A stretch of DNA of 64,000 nucleotides, from NCBI GenBank assembly GCA_003550305.1, contig QKYT01000001.1, positions 514,263 to 578,262 on the forward strand, given 5' to 3'. Positions 33,818-46,066 of the stretch are shown here, one piece after another; positions within the stretch are counted from its first letter, which is position 1, and each line of letters starts with the position of its first letter. The stretch comes from Glomus cerebriforme. Lineage: Eukaryota; Glomeromycota; Glomeromycetes; Glomerales; Glomeraceae. Position numbers and translations under genes: made by a program. The notes beneath the pieces were generated by a model. It was not told the DNA's origin and did not search any database. It saw only the letters and a program-made list of their open reading frames with translations.

Positions 33818-35816
33818 ATGTCTTTTGAAAAGAATCATTCACCAAGCAAAGTTATCGCGACTGTTGACTCTTATTTTCAATATGTAAAAGAAATTATCAT
33901 TTCAAATTCATGGAAACCTTTACTCCGCTTTGGTATATTTCAATTCCCTAATGTCTATTTATTGTAAAGTTCTTGAATTTTCAATTTCGAAATTCAACTT
34001 TTGAAAATATATGGTTTATTGCGAGAAACAATTCTGGTTCTTCAACAGACCACCAATATTTACTAATTAATTATTAATTATCTTAAACGATTAGCTCAAA
34101 ATACTCTTCTTTCGCTAATGTCACGAATTGATGTTGGACATCTTCGCGTACTTAGTAAAGATCGTATTTATGAATTTGGCCCAAAAGATTCAAAGTTAAA
34201 AAGTGAAATCAAGATCGTCAACGATACTTTTTGGATTCGATTGCTACTACTAGGTGATTTAGTAAGTTGATATGATCATTTCCAAATAAATTTCCTTCTA
34301 ATATTACACAATGTTTGACAAGATGTATTGTGCATTAGGTTTTTTTTTTTTTGTTATACAAGTTCATTTACTTGTGTTCACACTTCATACCTTTAATTTA
34401 TATGCGCTTCACGTGATTTAAGATCTGCAAAATTTTGCGCGATTCACGCGTCTTATCTATGAAAAAAAAAATCATAAATAAAATATATCTCACATTTTGA
34501 CCCTATTTTCAAATGTTAACTTAATAGGGTTACGCTGAAGCATATATGTTAGGTGACGTGACTTGCGACGATTTGATAACTCTTATCAAGGTATTTATAA
34601 ATAAACGTTAGTTTTTTATATTAAAAGCTTTAGACATTCATTCAACTTCTTTTATTCAGATTTTTGTAGCAAATAGGTCTCACCTTGACGAATTGTCAAC
34701 GGTTCCTTCATACATTTTCAATACAATAAATTATGTAATGAATTTTCGCTTCGCCAACACAATTTCTAATGCTATTAATAATATTTCAGCTCATTATGAT
34801 ATAAGCAATGAAGTGTTTGCTGCATTTTTAAGTAATGATATGACTTATTCTAGTGCTGTATTTGCAAGTGAAGAAGAAACTTTGGAGGAAGGTCAATATA
34901 GAAAATTGAGAATGATGATTAATAAAGCCAAAATCACTGAAGATGATAATGTTTTGGAAATTGGTACCGGTTGGGGTTCTCTTGCTATCGAGGTATTTGT
35001 CTTAGGTTTGGTGTGTTTTAAAAAAAAAATATCAAAATCTCGCGTTAATTACGTTTTTAATGTTAGGCTGTAAGATTAACAGGATGTCGTGTTACAAGTT
35101 TAACACTTTCAATTGAGCAAAAAAATCTTGCTGAAGAACGTATCGCAAGTGCAGGATTTTCAGATCGTATCACTGTATTATTATGCGATTATCGGAATTT
35201 ACCTGCTTCTCATCAGTTTGATAAAATTATAAGTATTGAAATGATTGAAGCTGTTGGTCATGAATATCTTCAAACATATTTTGAATGTTGTGATAAATTT
35301 TTAAAAGAAAAAGGTGGTATTTGTGTATTTCAAGTTATTACTATGCCTGAAACAAGATATGATAGATATTGCAAAGAAGTTGACTTTATAAGAAAATACA
35401 TTTTTCCAGGTAAGATTCGAACATCTTAAGAAAAATTGATTCATTTACCAAAAAAATTAACATGAATTTTTTTAGGAGGTCACGCTCCTAGTGTGACAAC
35501 CTTAGTAGACGCGATTAACAAGGGCTCAAAAGGTAGACTTATAATTGATCATATGGAAAATATTGGACCTCATTACGCACGTACATTGCGTTTATGGCGT
35601 GAAAGATTTCTTTCAGTTTTTGATGAACTCATACATCCTGCTTTATTAAAAAGTTGGCCCAATATGACTCAAGAAGAAATTAAAATATTCAAAAAGAAAT
35701 GGGAATTTTATTTTGCTTATTGCGAAGGAGGGTTTATTTCAAGAATTTTAGGTAACGTTCAAGTTGTTGTTACTAGAGAAGGTAATGAAGCTTTTCTGGA
35801 TGGAATACCGTTATAA
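33818..35816 (+). CDS. cyclopropane-fatty-acyl-phospholipid synthase-like methyltransferase, 453 aa
   Basis: Six exons, 33818-33932, 34095-34261, 34528-34590, 34660-34992, 35067-35409 and 35476-35816, join in frame to 453 residues; introns are 66-266 nt. The enzyme family uses S-adenosylmethionine to add a methylene or methyl group to double bonds of phospholipid acyl chains. The N-terminal SCP2-like part has LLLLGDLGYAEAYMLGDV; the catalytic domain shows NDMTYSSAVF, SAM motif I VLEIGTGWGSLAIE (213-226), SIEMIEAVGHEYL (282-293), YIFPGGHAPS and FAYCEGGFISR, in the usual order. Length equals bacterial CFA synthases, and motif I and the EMIEAVGHE block are intact, so it should be active. Whether the product is a cyclopropane, a branched methyl or another acyl group cannot be decided. 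It is divergent from the DUF1365 gene. Confidence 0.95.
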
Positions 35817-36893
35817 AAAAAATATATATATATATTAGGTGATACTAAATAAATTATATAAGTAAATAAGAAAATAACTTTAAGATAGGTATAATTCCTT
35901 GGTGAATGGTTGAATGATTCACTAGAATTTCTTCTGTATCATTATTTTATTTTACATAGTTTTAATAAAATATTAAAATATAATGTAAAATGAATGCTGT
36001 GTGACGCTTCAAATATCACATGAGCTGCATGTACTGTAATAAATCTGTAATCCGTTACATATAGTTTAAAAATTTTATTGTTCGAAAGTGGATACAATGT
36101 CTCCTTTTGAAAACCAACGAAAAAAAAAAAATTTAAAATCTTTTTGGATTAAAAAAAAAAAGTGGTTTTTTTTGATCGATTTGTATTACTGTAATACAGT
36201 ATAATTGTTTACAATGGAATAAATCAAAGGGATGAAATGACAATGGAATAAAAACAAGGTAAAAAATTTTTTCATTAAAAAAAAAAAAGTATTTGAATTA
36301 TATACTATATACTATATACACGTAATTTTATCTAAAACAAATGGATGAATAGAAAAGAAAAAAAAATTTACAATTTATTTACTTATACACAATGGACTCA
36401 AAAAAAATTATAATGATAAGAATCTGGGTGAAACCATATTATAGATTTATATATTATAAGGTTTAAATATGATTTCAATTCTTTTTTTTTTGTCGGTATT
36501 TTCTAGCTAAACAATTATAACTACTACCTTTTGCTAGTGACATAATATTCCCTGTTTAACCTAACCAACACCTTCAGACCATTTTAATCACTCTTCGTTC
36601 TCTTTCAGCTTATTGCATATTCAGATATTCAGCGATAATATTTTGTATTGCAAAATTGCATAAGCAAAACTTACTCACCAAAAATTATTTCATTTTTTTT
36701 TCCTTTACATTTACATGGTGAGTGTTATATTAAGAACCACTCACTGGTTCTGCAAATATTTTCTGAATAATCAAGCTTTTTTTTAATAGAAGGGAAAAAC
36801 TATCCCTAATTAATTATCTTCGGAAAAAAAATATTAATATAAAGTTCTTGCTAAAATAAATCCTTCTCTCCAAAAAAAAATATGTATAGCATT
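35817..36893. other. convergent 3' intergenic region
   Basis: AT-rich sequence between the 3' ends of the CFA-synthase-like gene and the Epl1-like gene, with several A- and T-runs, a (TA)n tract at about 35822-35835, and a perfect 7-bp palindrome GTATTACTGTAATAC at 36183-36197. No gene is seen. Part is likely the long 3' UTR of the Epl1-like gene. Confidence 0.5.
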
Positions 36894-39800
36894 CTAACGA
36901 ACAGTTCTTTGTTCTGCTTGAGGTTGTGGAGAAGGTGTTCCAACAGAATTGTTTCCGCCATTCGAAGTCGATACACTTGCTGGGCTTACGTTATTTTGTC
37001 TTGGACTTTGACTTGGAAGTAAAATATCACCGTAGTTTAAACCTAATATTGCCATATTTTGTCTCATCATTGGTCTCATCTGGTTCAAATTAGTATGTCC
37101 AAAGTTAGCACCATTATTAGCTAATGCATTGGTGTTAATAAATCCACGTATAGCTGCGCCAGATACCTGTCGAAGATTTGGAGTGGCATGTCGATTAACC
37201 GTCATGTTAGCCAAATGAGACCCGTTACCTGGTAATACGTTCTGTCTGATACCAGCTCCGTTAAGTACCATATTATTAGCTCCAGAAAGAATATAATTCC
37301 GTGCTATATTGTTGTTTCTCATAGGAGCCGATTGTCCATTTGTTGGAATGACACTGGGCTGTTTTTTTTTTAAAAAAAAATGCGCTTCGTTAATTAGGTC
37401 TACGGAACCATTTTTTATAATTAAAGTTAATACATCCGTTAACGTACCATATTATTGATGTTAACCATACCATTTGGATGAACGAAGGCTTGTTGAGAAC
37501 CGTTGGTACCAATTGTGACATTTGGATTCACATTGATCGTCTGCGAGCCATTATTACCAATAGATATGTTAGTGTTCACACCAAGAGAAACATTTTGATT
37601 CATATTGATGTTATGTCTTAATACACCATTTGATTGTATAACATTCTGTCTTACATTTGACGATCCGGATGTTGGTGACATATTGAACCCATTAGCAAGG
37701 GCAAAATTTTGAGGTACTGAACCACTCGATCCACTTGATTGAACTATGTTATTCTGTCTCATAACAGATGTAGAAGGGGATTGAACCATCCCAGATGGAA
37801 GAACAATGTTTTGCGAAACAGCGGAATTAGAAGGTACGTTTGATCCAACACTTGGAACTGTAATGTTTTGTTGTCTTGAAGTTTGAACTAATTGACGTTG
37901 ATTATTTTGATTATTTATTTGTTTAGCAGTACTCGTAGAAGGATTCGATGTTGTTTTACGCAAGGATAATATTTGTTGTATAATAGATGGATCTTCAGTA
38001 AGTTGATTAAATTGTTCTGGTGTAATCATCGCAGTATTATTAGATTGAATTGAAGCCTGCTGCACTCTTTGACCTTGTTTAACCATATTATTGATCTTTT
38101 GTACTTCTATTGGATTTGCTGAGTTCACAAGACCCGCACTGTTAACCATAATCTTACTTGGATCTATCATCTGACCTGCAGCATTCATCAAAATCTTTGC
38201 GTGTCCTGAAGGCATAAAAACCTTAGAAGGATCTACCATTTGACCTCCGTTCGTAATAATTCCTGGATTAGATGATGTGCGTGTAAGCCCATCTCCATTT
38301 CCTTGGCCATTTGTGTTACCATTACTTGACGATGGTCTTGCTGGAGAATTCATTTGTGTAACTGAAGTATTTTGAGCAGTCGCATGATTTTTAACAAGCG
38401 AACTGGCAGCTGACATACTTGTATTGTTTGATCCTGACGTGAGTGTCATCCCATTTGGAGTAGATACAACAGTTGTGACACCACCAATAGTATTGTTATT
38501 GGGATCATCGGGATTCCTAATATTTCTTGGAATTGGACGCCTATACGGAGTCATGTTATCGCGGTGATTCATCGTAGTCACAGGAGGTCTTAAAATAAGT
38601 CCGTTATGAGCTCGTGGGTCAATATTATTAACATTATTGACTAATCTTGAACCTGTACGAGTATCACTTAATCGCGGTGTTGATGGAGAATTAGAATTCA
38701 AACGAAGATCCCGATTCGTACTTGATTCAGTATTGACATTATGATTTCGATTCACACCATTAAAATCGATATATGTACGTGAGTCAACATTTGAAGCGTT
38801 ATTAACATTCGCACGGGGTTCTATACCATTATTCCTCATGTTGATTCGAGAATCAGCGCTTGAGCGGGGATCTATTTGAATATTTATGATTATTTGTTAG
38901 ATTTTGGAAAAAAAATTATGAAGTACATTATCATAATATAGAAAGAGGGATTTACCTGAATCTGATTTTTGACGAGAATCTTGATTCGTGCGATTGTCTG
39001 TAAGGGTACTAGAACGAGGAGTAAACCGTGGGTCATTTATTGTTCGTTGATCTACAATTTGTCTAGATTCAGAATTTGCTAAAGGTGTATGTTGAGGATT
39101 TTGAGCAGGGATATTGTTTCCCGTCAAAGCATCTAAACTTTGTTGCTTTGTCGGAGAAAGTTGTTTTTCTTTCTGTATCCGACGATAGACACCAAGATTT
39201 TGATAATCCTCATCTTTGAACAAATGAAACCGAATTATACTGAATAAAGAGAAATATTCAATAAGATGGTTGATTAATTTTAATCATATCATATCACTAA
39301 TTAAAAATTCATACTTTTCTGTGAAATCTTCTTCTTCTTCCTCATCATCATCTATCTGATTCATCTCATCATCACTGAAAACATCTTCAATTCCATCTGA
39401 ATCATATTTGTACCTTTCGTTGGTCTCACGTATGCGTTGATAAGAAAAGACATCAAGACGATCGATAATTCTACGTCTACGACCTCCTCTACCAAACCGA
39501 CTTCTGAAAGCTGTACATGAAATTGAAGATCGATCTGTTGGTTTGAGAGAATCAAATTTTCTGAAAAAGGAGGCAGCTATTGGCTTTCGTTGAATAAGGT
39601 ATGGGAACTTTGAAAAATAATAAAAATATCGATATATTATTTATCGGAATTATTTTAAAATTAGAATGTTTATTAATTAACTTACATCTGTTATATCCGT
39701 CATTGGATATTCATCATCCTTTTTGGAAAGTTTGATACCAGATTTTGTTTTCGTTACACTAGTGGTAATGAATTCAAAGGTATTTATATACGTTAGGTAA

Positions 39801-41423
39801 AAATATTTCAAACAGAAAACATTAAAGAATATCTTACCCTAACGAGTCCATCGCAAAAGATGATTTTCGAATCCTCTATTAAGAGAAAGTTGTAAAAACA
39901 ACTTTAATAATTTGTAAAAGATTATTGATCAATCAATAAATAAAGTGAATATATTACCTTTGGTTGTTCATGACTTGTTTCATTTCTAATACCCAACTTC
40001 TTTCGCAACTCTCTAGCGGTGCATTCCTTCTCAAAAATTTTACGATCTAATTCAATCTTCTGTTTCTTTGTTTTTTCTCTTACCGTTACATTGACCATTA
40101 AATGACGGCCAGAATGTATATCTTTTCTTATTTTCCTTAATTTATCAAATGACGCTGTCTCTGTACGGCGTGTTCTCCTTATAGGTTTAAGTTCACGACG
40201 ACGGAAACAGGTCCATGGATGATCTTCTTCATCCTTACCTTCTTGTGTCTGGAATTAAAAGAAGCAAAGATTTAACAAGCATCTGTGTAGCTTTTTACAA
40301 AATTATATAAGAATCTGACAAACCTTTATTTCAAACATTAAAGGACCAACTTTTTGGTATTGCTTCATACGTTCCCAACGTTTAGTCTTCCAATATTTAT
40401 GCACTATTTCAGCTTCACCTTTCAAGCTATGTAATGATTCTGGAAGGCATACTTCACAATCTTGCCAAGATGGTAATTGTTTCTTTGCCTATTATATAGG
40501 ATGAAATAAAAGAACATTATGATCACGCGACACAAAGAATCAATCATTTACGAAAAATATGATAAAAGGATTGTTTTTATTAAGATAATCATTACGAACC
40601 AATAATTGAGGTTTATTTTTTGCAACATTTTCAAAGTGTTGCATTATTTCCTCAAATTGATCTTCGTCTAACTTTGAATTAGGTTTTTGTTTGTGATCTG
40701 CTAGCCATATATCATCTTTTTCGTCCATACAGTACAAACAACCTATACATTCTTCAACAGGCCAAGAAAATTTAACATATGTTGAAGGTTTTTTCCATTT
40801 GTGTGTCTGATATACATCTGCATAATATGAAATACGTCGACTTGACGTTGGTACAGGAATCGTGGCTTTTCCAGAAGCTGTGGCTCCTTTTTCCATTGAT
40901 TCTGTACGAAGTTTTAATGCATTTACTAAATGCCATTCCTATTATCAATTTAATTATTAAAAAAAAAGAGGAAATTTTTGTGAGTCGATGTGTAAAACTT
41001 AAAATTCACTTTGAAATCATGAATCTCTAATCCTTTGGATAAGGTTCATTAATTTAAAATACATGTGACGATAATTTTGATGACATAATCTTGCCGCAGT
41101 ACAATACAAAGAAAAAGACACTTTCAAGAAAGTTTTTTTTTAAAAAAAAACAAAACCGATTTATTCATTCCATTAAGAAAACTATTCGTATTTATTCTTT
41201 GAATTTTAAACTATACAGTACATTTTAGCAATGAAACAGTGAAACGAACCTCTTCCTCCTCCTTTTCTACCCCTGTCTCTATTTCTATTCCTGCTCTACT
41301 GACTGGTATACAGTCATCTTCGTTTATTTCACCTGGTGTATAGATTCGTAGTGGTTTCTTATTGTCAACCTTACGGTGACGAAACGACTTTCGATTGATT
41401 GTATTGCCTTGTAGAAATGTCAT
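36894..41423 (-). CDS. EPL1: Enhancer-of-polycomb-like protein (Epl1), NuA4 acetyltransferase subunit, 1181 aa
   Basis: Ten exons join in frame to 1181 residues: 41423-41250, 40938-40600, 40488-40324, 40248-39958, 39875-39838, 39758-39686, 39607-39315, 39239-38956, 38871-37448 and 37358-36894. Two donors are GTTCGT. The EPcA domain is clear: an N-terminal basic part, ETGVEKEEEE (49-58) continuing across the intron into EWHLVNALK, then YVKFSWPVEECIGCLYCMDE and WLADH. The second conserved part has CFRRRELKPIRRTRRTE (240-256), FPYLIQRKPIAASFFRKF and an Arg-rich RFGRGGRRRRIIDRL. Epl1 is the scaffold that binds Esa1, Yng2 and Eaf6 in NuA4/piccolo complexes and helps them acetylate nucleosomal H4 and H2A. 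The C-terminal 640 residues are Asn/Ser/Gln-rich and low-complexity, longer than the yeast tail. Intron 1 (311 nt) is unusually long. Confidence 0.93.
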
Positions 41424-42156
41424 CTTGGCGTGGCGCAGTCTGAGGTGTAAGTGTATTTGTAATTTACTAAAGTTTATGAGCTTATTACAACAAGACGAAA
41501 AGCTTTTTCAAGCAAAGTATAAAACTGGGAAAGTTGTTTTAGATTATTAGTCCTAAGAGAAATTATAAAAAAGTTTCAAATGTTTTTTTTTTTTTTTTTT
41601 TTNTTNTTTTCCCGTCTTCCTTCGGATATGGGAATATTTTTTTTAATAGGTATTTTTTTCGTCTCCCTTAGTAACTTAGTTGATTGTTGGGGCAAAGCAT
41701 AAAAAAACCGGGTACCACGTTAGGTACCCCATCATGGAGTATAATATTGTAAAATTTGTAATATTTGATGATATGATTTCAATGAGTCATAAGGCACAAA
41801 AAGTACAACAACGTGACACAATTTATGGTGACGACTATCCATTATTATTTGTCAGACATCAACAATTTTGGTTGGTTACACACCCCTTTATCAATATGGG
41901 TAATATGGGTTCACTGTATAAATAAAACTAAAATATTTAAAATATTAAACCAAGGAAAACGGGATAGATTTTCGGGTATCCGTTCAATATTATATATATA
42001 GGTTTAAAGGTAATAAAGGCAATGAACGGCAGTTACTGTATCATAAAAGTTAGATAATGCAAAAAGTAAATAATGTACAATTTATACTCACCATTTTTAT
42101 CGTTAATATTTAAATAAATTTTAGTTTTGTTCAATTATTTTATAAATAAAATTGAA
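41424..42156. other. intergenic region with T-run and GGTACC palindrome
   Basis: Upstream of the Epl1-like gene and downstream of the ALG12 gene. A T-run at about 41582-41610 contains two N bases. A perfect inverted pair GGGTACC...GGTACCC lies at 41710-41729. The plus frame 41680-41925 (81 codons) has no recognised domain and no support as a gene. Confidence 0.5.
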
Positions 42157-44353
42157 TTAAGATTCAATAAGATCTGAATTCCTTCTCATAATCCAGATCT
42201 TTGGCTCAGTAATAATATGTATTGGCAGCCAAGATATCCATAAATTTACGTTTTCGTCATAATGTAAAAAAACAATTCTGAGGAATTCCAGCCAATCATG
42301 AATGAGTTCTTTTGGCATTTTCAACTTTAACCGTTCATAACCATCTACTATATGTATAACTTTAAAATAAGTTTCATGATATTGAGGTGTCTTTGTCAAC
42401 AGATGTGTATAACTTATATAGTCAGATGGTAATGAATGGGATTCGTTTTTGGAATATATCCAATCATTACGAATCTGACCAAATCTTGATGCACCGGTCA
42501 TCGCTGTATAAGCATCAAGATGGATTTTTGCTAATAATATATACATATATATATATTTTTTATATATGTATGTTTTTTTTTTAAAAAAAAAAAAAATATT
42601 GAAATATAATAATAATGTATAGAAATCGAAATTCGCACTCACCATCGTTATAATCTTTTTGAATATTATGAAGTCTTTGTAACGCAATTCCACCAGGGTA
42701 ATTTTTACTAGAAACAAGTACCATTGATATACTTGCTAGAAAGCTTATGATTATCAAAAATACAATAATCCAGTTTATAAGTTTTAAACCTTTTCGTTCT
42801 CTTTAACGTATTAAAAAAAACATAATTAATGAAATGAAATATTTAAAGAGCTGAAAATTAAATATATTAATGAAATCCAAATTATACATACACCCAAATC
42901 CATCCGACAGCTGCACACATATTAAAGACAGGTACAACATAAACGATAAATCGCCATTCCTTATGGCCAAGGAAAGAAAATCCGGTTACATAAAAAAGCA
43001 TAAAGAATAAGAATTTAAGTGTACGCTTATCAGTAAATGCGGAAAATATGCTTAACGGTAAGGATACTAAAAGTAGACGTGGGAGGAAGGAACTGAAATA
43101 TGCGTGAAAAGGCAAAACCTAAAGTATTTTTAAACAACAAAAAAAAATTTAAAATAAATAATAAAATAAATATGTTAAACAAAAAAAAAATGAATATGCA
43201 AATAGGAAACTCTTTTTATACATACACCCCATTCAATACTTTTTCCAAGTATGATGTTAAAATAAAATACGTAACCTTCAGGCCACATCCTTTCCTCTTG
43301 CCAAAAATAAGAATCAACTGATAAAGACAACCCTATTAAGTTATAAAACATGTATTATATAATATATTCCTCACATATAATAAATTATAACATGGGTACA
43401 TTACCTAAGCTAAACAGACTGGTGAATATTCCAGTTTTAAGAGCATCAAGTAACTTCAAGTTACCTAACCACAATTCCAATAACGTAATCGGGACAAGTA
43501 ACAAAGCTACTTCAAATCTAAACACTATCATAGTGAATGTCATACATCGAATCATTGATAATAATTTCTTATTTGATTCGGAAGAGGTGACCGCAGAAAT
43601 CCAGTATGAAAATGCAAGAATAACTGGTAATAATAAATCGCTTGACCATAATACAAATGTAGACTATCAAATTGAACTTTGAATTAGAATTGCTCATACT
43701 TAATGTAAATGCAAACATATTGGGTAAAGTCCTGCTTGCCCAGAAAATAGTATGAAATTGGCACGCACTAAGTATACCAAAAGCTATTGAAATACGACGG
43801 CCAAATGATATTTCTATTGATGATCGAAGACGAGAGAGGGTGTATATATTAAATAATCCAAGAATGAGCCGTACTATGTTTAGAGACCGATAAGTTTAAT
43901 TTCAAGGAATAAATTATTTTTTTTTTTTAAACATTTTTTTTTTAATATCTTACCAACATATTGAGAAATAAATTTGTTCGGGTTAGGAACTATAAAGTTC
44001 ACAAATTTAATAAATGGTAAGCTTGCTCCACTTAATACCAATGGTCCAACAAAAGTACGTGGAACAACTCCAGGAAATTCGAAGTGGTCATACTTTAAAT
44101 AATAATAAAAAAAAAACATACATATATATATATATATTAAATAAATTTTTCTATAGAAATAATAACACAATAACTAAATATTAATCTTTCCCTCTACCTT
44201 CTTTAAGGCTTCTAAACTTATTCCATACTCCAAAATATCATGTGTCGCTTGTAGGTTAAAACTCTCTTCTACTTTAGTAAAGGGACAGAGAAGAATGTAC
44301 ATTGCTACTAAGCAACTCAACAATATATCATATTTATCCATATCATTAAGCAT
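42157..44353 (-). CDS. ALG12: ALG12-type dolichyl-P-Man alpha-1,6-mannosyltransferase, 517 aa
   Basis: Eight exons, 44353-44198, 44092-43954, 43873-43700, 43623-43405, 43332-43226, 43118-42892, 42800-42643 and 42530-42157, join in frame to 517 residues. The enzyme is a multi-pass ER membrane protein of glycosyltransferase family 22 that adds the eighth mannose (alpha-1,6) to Man7GlcNAc2-PP-dolichol in N-glycan precursor assembly. Landmarks: [15 protein letters not shown] in the first lumenal loop (27-41, containing the EE motif needed in this family), [53 protein letters not shown] and [18 protein letters not shown] (315-332). The order and length match ALG12 rather than the related PIG-B, ALG9 or SMP3. 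Two in-frame ATGs (44353, 44341) could start it; I chose the outer one. Confidence 0.93.
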
Positions 44354-46066
44354 TCAAAGTATACTTAAAGAATTTATTATGAACCTAATAAAATATAATA
44401 AAATTTTGCTTTCGATTTGAAGCAGTGTGAAAATTTAAACACGCCCTTTTGAATGGGGGATCGGATCTTATATATAGGTGGCTTAGTATTAGTATTGTAT
44501 TGTATATTATTATTTATTATATAATAATAATTGTAATATAATACACATCTTTGATCTACAATTTTGCTTGAACATGCAAATGATGCATAGTTCCGATGGT
44601 AGCACTTAATAAAATGCGTCTTTTTGACATCTTTTATAGGAATTATTGTCCATTATCGAAGTTAAGTTTGGAATTTTGATGATTAATTAACCTTTAAAGC
44701 ATGAAAGGGAGAGTTGGAAAACATTTTAAACATTTTATAACAACGATTTTTATGAATGATAATTTTAGAATTGTTTTATGCACAAAGAATTTGTGTATCA
44801 AAATCTTACAAACATTTTAAACATTTCGTATGTAATATCGCAATGTATGAATTAAATGAATTATTTAGTAATGGTCCAGTAATTTACCTTAAAAAGGAAC
44901 TTTTAGTATGTTTTAAATATATTTGTTTGTCGTACAATATTACACAAATCTTGGATTAATTTCCTGATTCAAACATGAATTAACTTAAAGCTTTTACGTT
45001 TATGATAAAAAATAAAAATCAAATATCTAAATAATAAAGAGTTATGATTATCGAATAGTTGTTATCATGGCTGTGTTAGTATAACGTTATAACGTTTTAC
45101 CATCAAATTCTTTGCCACATTTTGGCTTAGCTATTTAATAAACCAAGGCGGGCTAGCCGTTGGTCCGCAAGGCTTATTAAGAAAGTTCTTTTGAGAAAAT
45201 TTGTGCAGTTTTTCTGTCAATGGGCGTGTTATCATATTATTATAACGTGAACGTGATTAAAAAAGAAGGAAACGCAAAGGTTATATCGTAGGTGAAGGCC
45301 TTATAAACGCATTATATATAAGATACATAAATGAATGGCATATATTTAATAATTATTAATCTACAAAAGTAGAAGTTAGAAATTTGTTATTCTAAGACTA
45401 CCAGTAATTTGCCTGAAAATTTGTGTAATCAAATATATACTCAGCTATTATTTATATTTTTCTATAAAATATTTTTCCTTAAAACTGATCCAAATTAAAT
45501 ATATTTTAGAATCTGGATTTGTTAATAAATAAATAAACCTTTTGTATTTTCACATATATAAGTAATATGTATAACTTGAATTACTAATAAATAATTAGCT
45601 ATATGCTATTATTCTTTTAATATTTAATTAAATAAACTAACCAACAAAGTATTTAATAATAGTAAAGTATTTTAAATATATTTAGTTTTGAATTTCAAAG
45701 AAATCAAAATTACCAATATTTTTGACAGTTGAAAATCCATCATTTGATTTTCAATTTTTTTTTTTTTTTGTTCCTTTTTTTAAAAATAATTATAACAAAT
45801 GATCTTGATTTGCATAAAAAGAAATAACTAACCTTTTGTGTATTTTCATGTATGCATAATATAAATGGTAGTATTTCAAGTGGTTAAATAAGGGATATGA
45901 TAAATTATGCAATAATAATAAAAAAAAAGGGTCCTTATTCTAATTTAGGAATCAAAATGATTTCATATTTTTTTCCATAATAAGGAATTGTATATAATAT
46001 TATCATTTATTCTTTTAATCGAACCATTTTTTACCCTTTTAAAAAATAAAATAAAAAATTCAAAAA
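44354..46066. other. intergenic region between ALG12 and an F-box gene
   Basis: A divergent 1.7-kb spacer that should hold both promoters. Contains an imperfect hairpin at 45134-45180 (TTAATAAACC...GCTTATTAA arms around a GC-rich GGCGGGCTAGCC loop region) and otherwise AT-rich sequence. The 44756-44959 plus frame has no recognisable feature. Confidence 0.5.

Noticed and set aside
41680..41925. 81-codon plus-strand frame between the Epl1-like and ALG12 genes
   Set aside because: No domain or compositional signal is recognised; possible relic, but not supportable as a gene.
43624..43699. An ALG12 frame reading through with [13 protein letters not shown]
   Set aside because: Those residues lie inside a 76-nt intron with GTATGA donor and TTACCAG acceptor; splicing gives the family-like FAFTL-ILAFSYW join.
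45134..45180. GC-rich hairpin as a tRNA or small RNA gene
   Set aside because: The fold is a simple imperfect hairpin without tRNA arms or A/B boxes; no tRNA or rRNA gene was recognised anywhere in the window.
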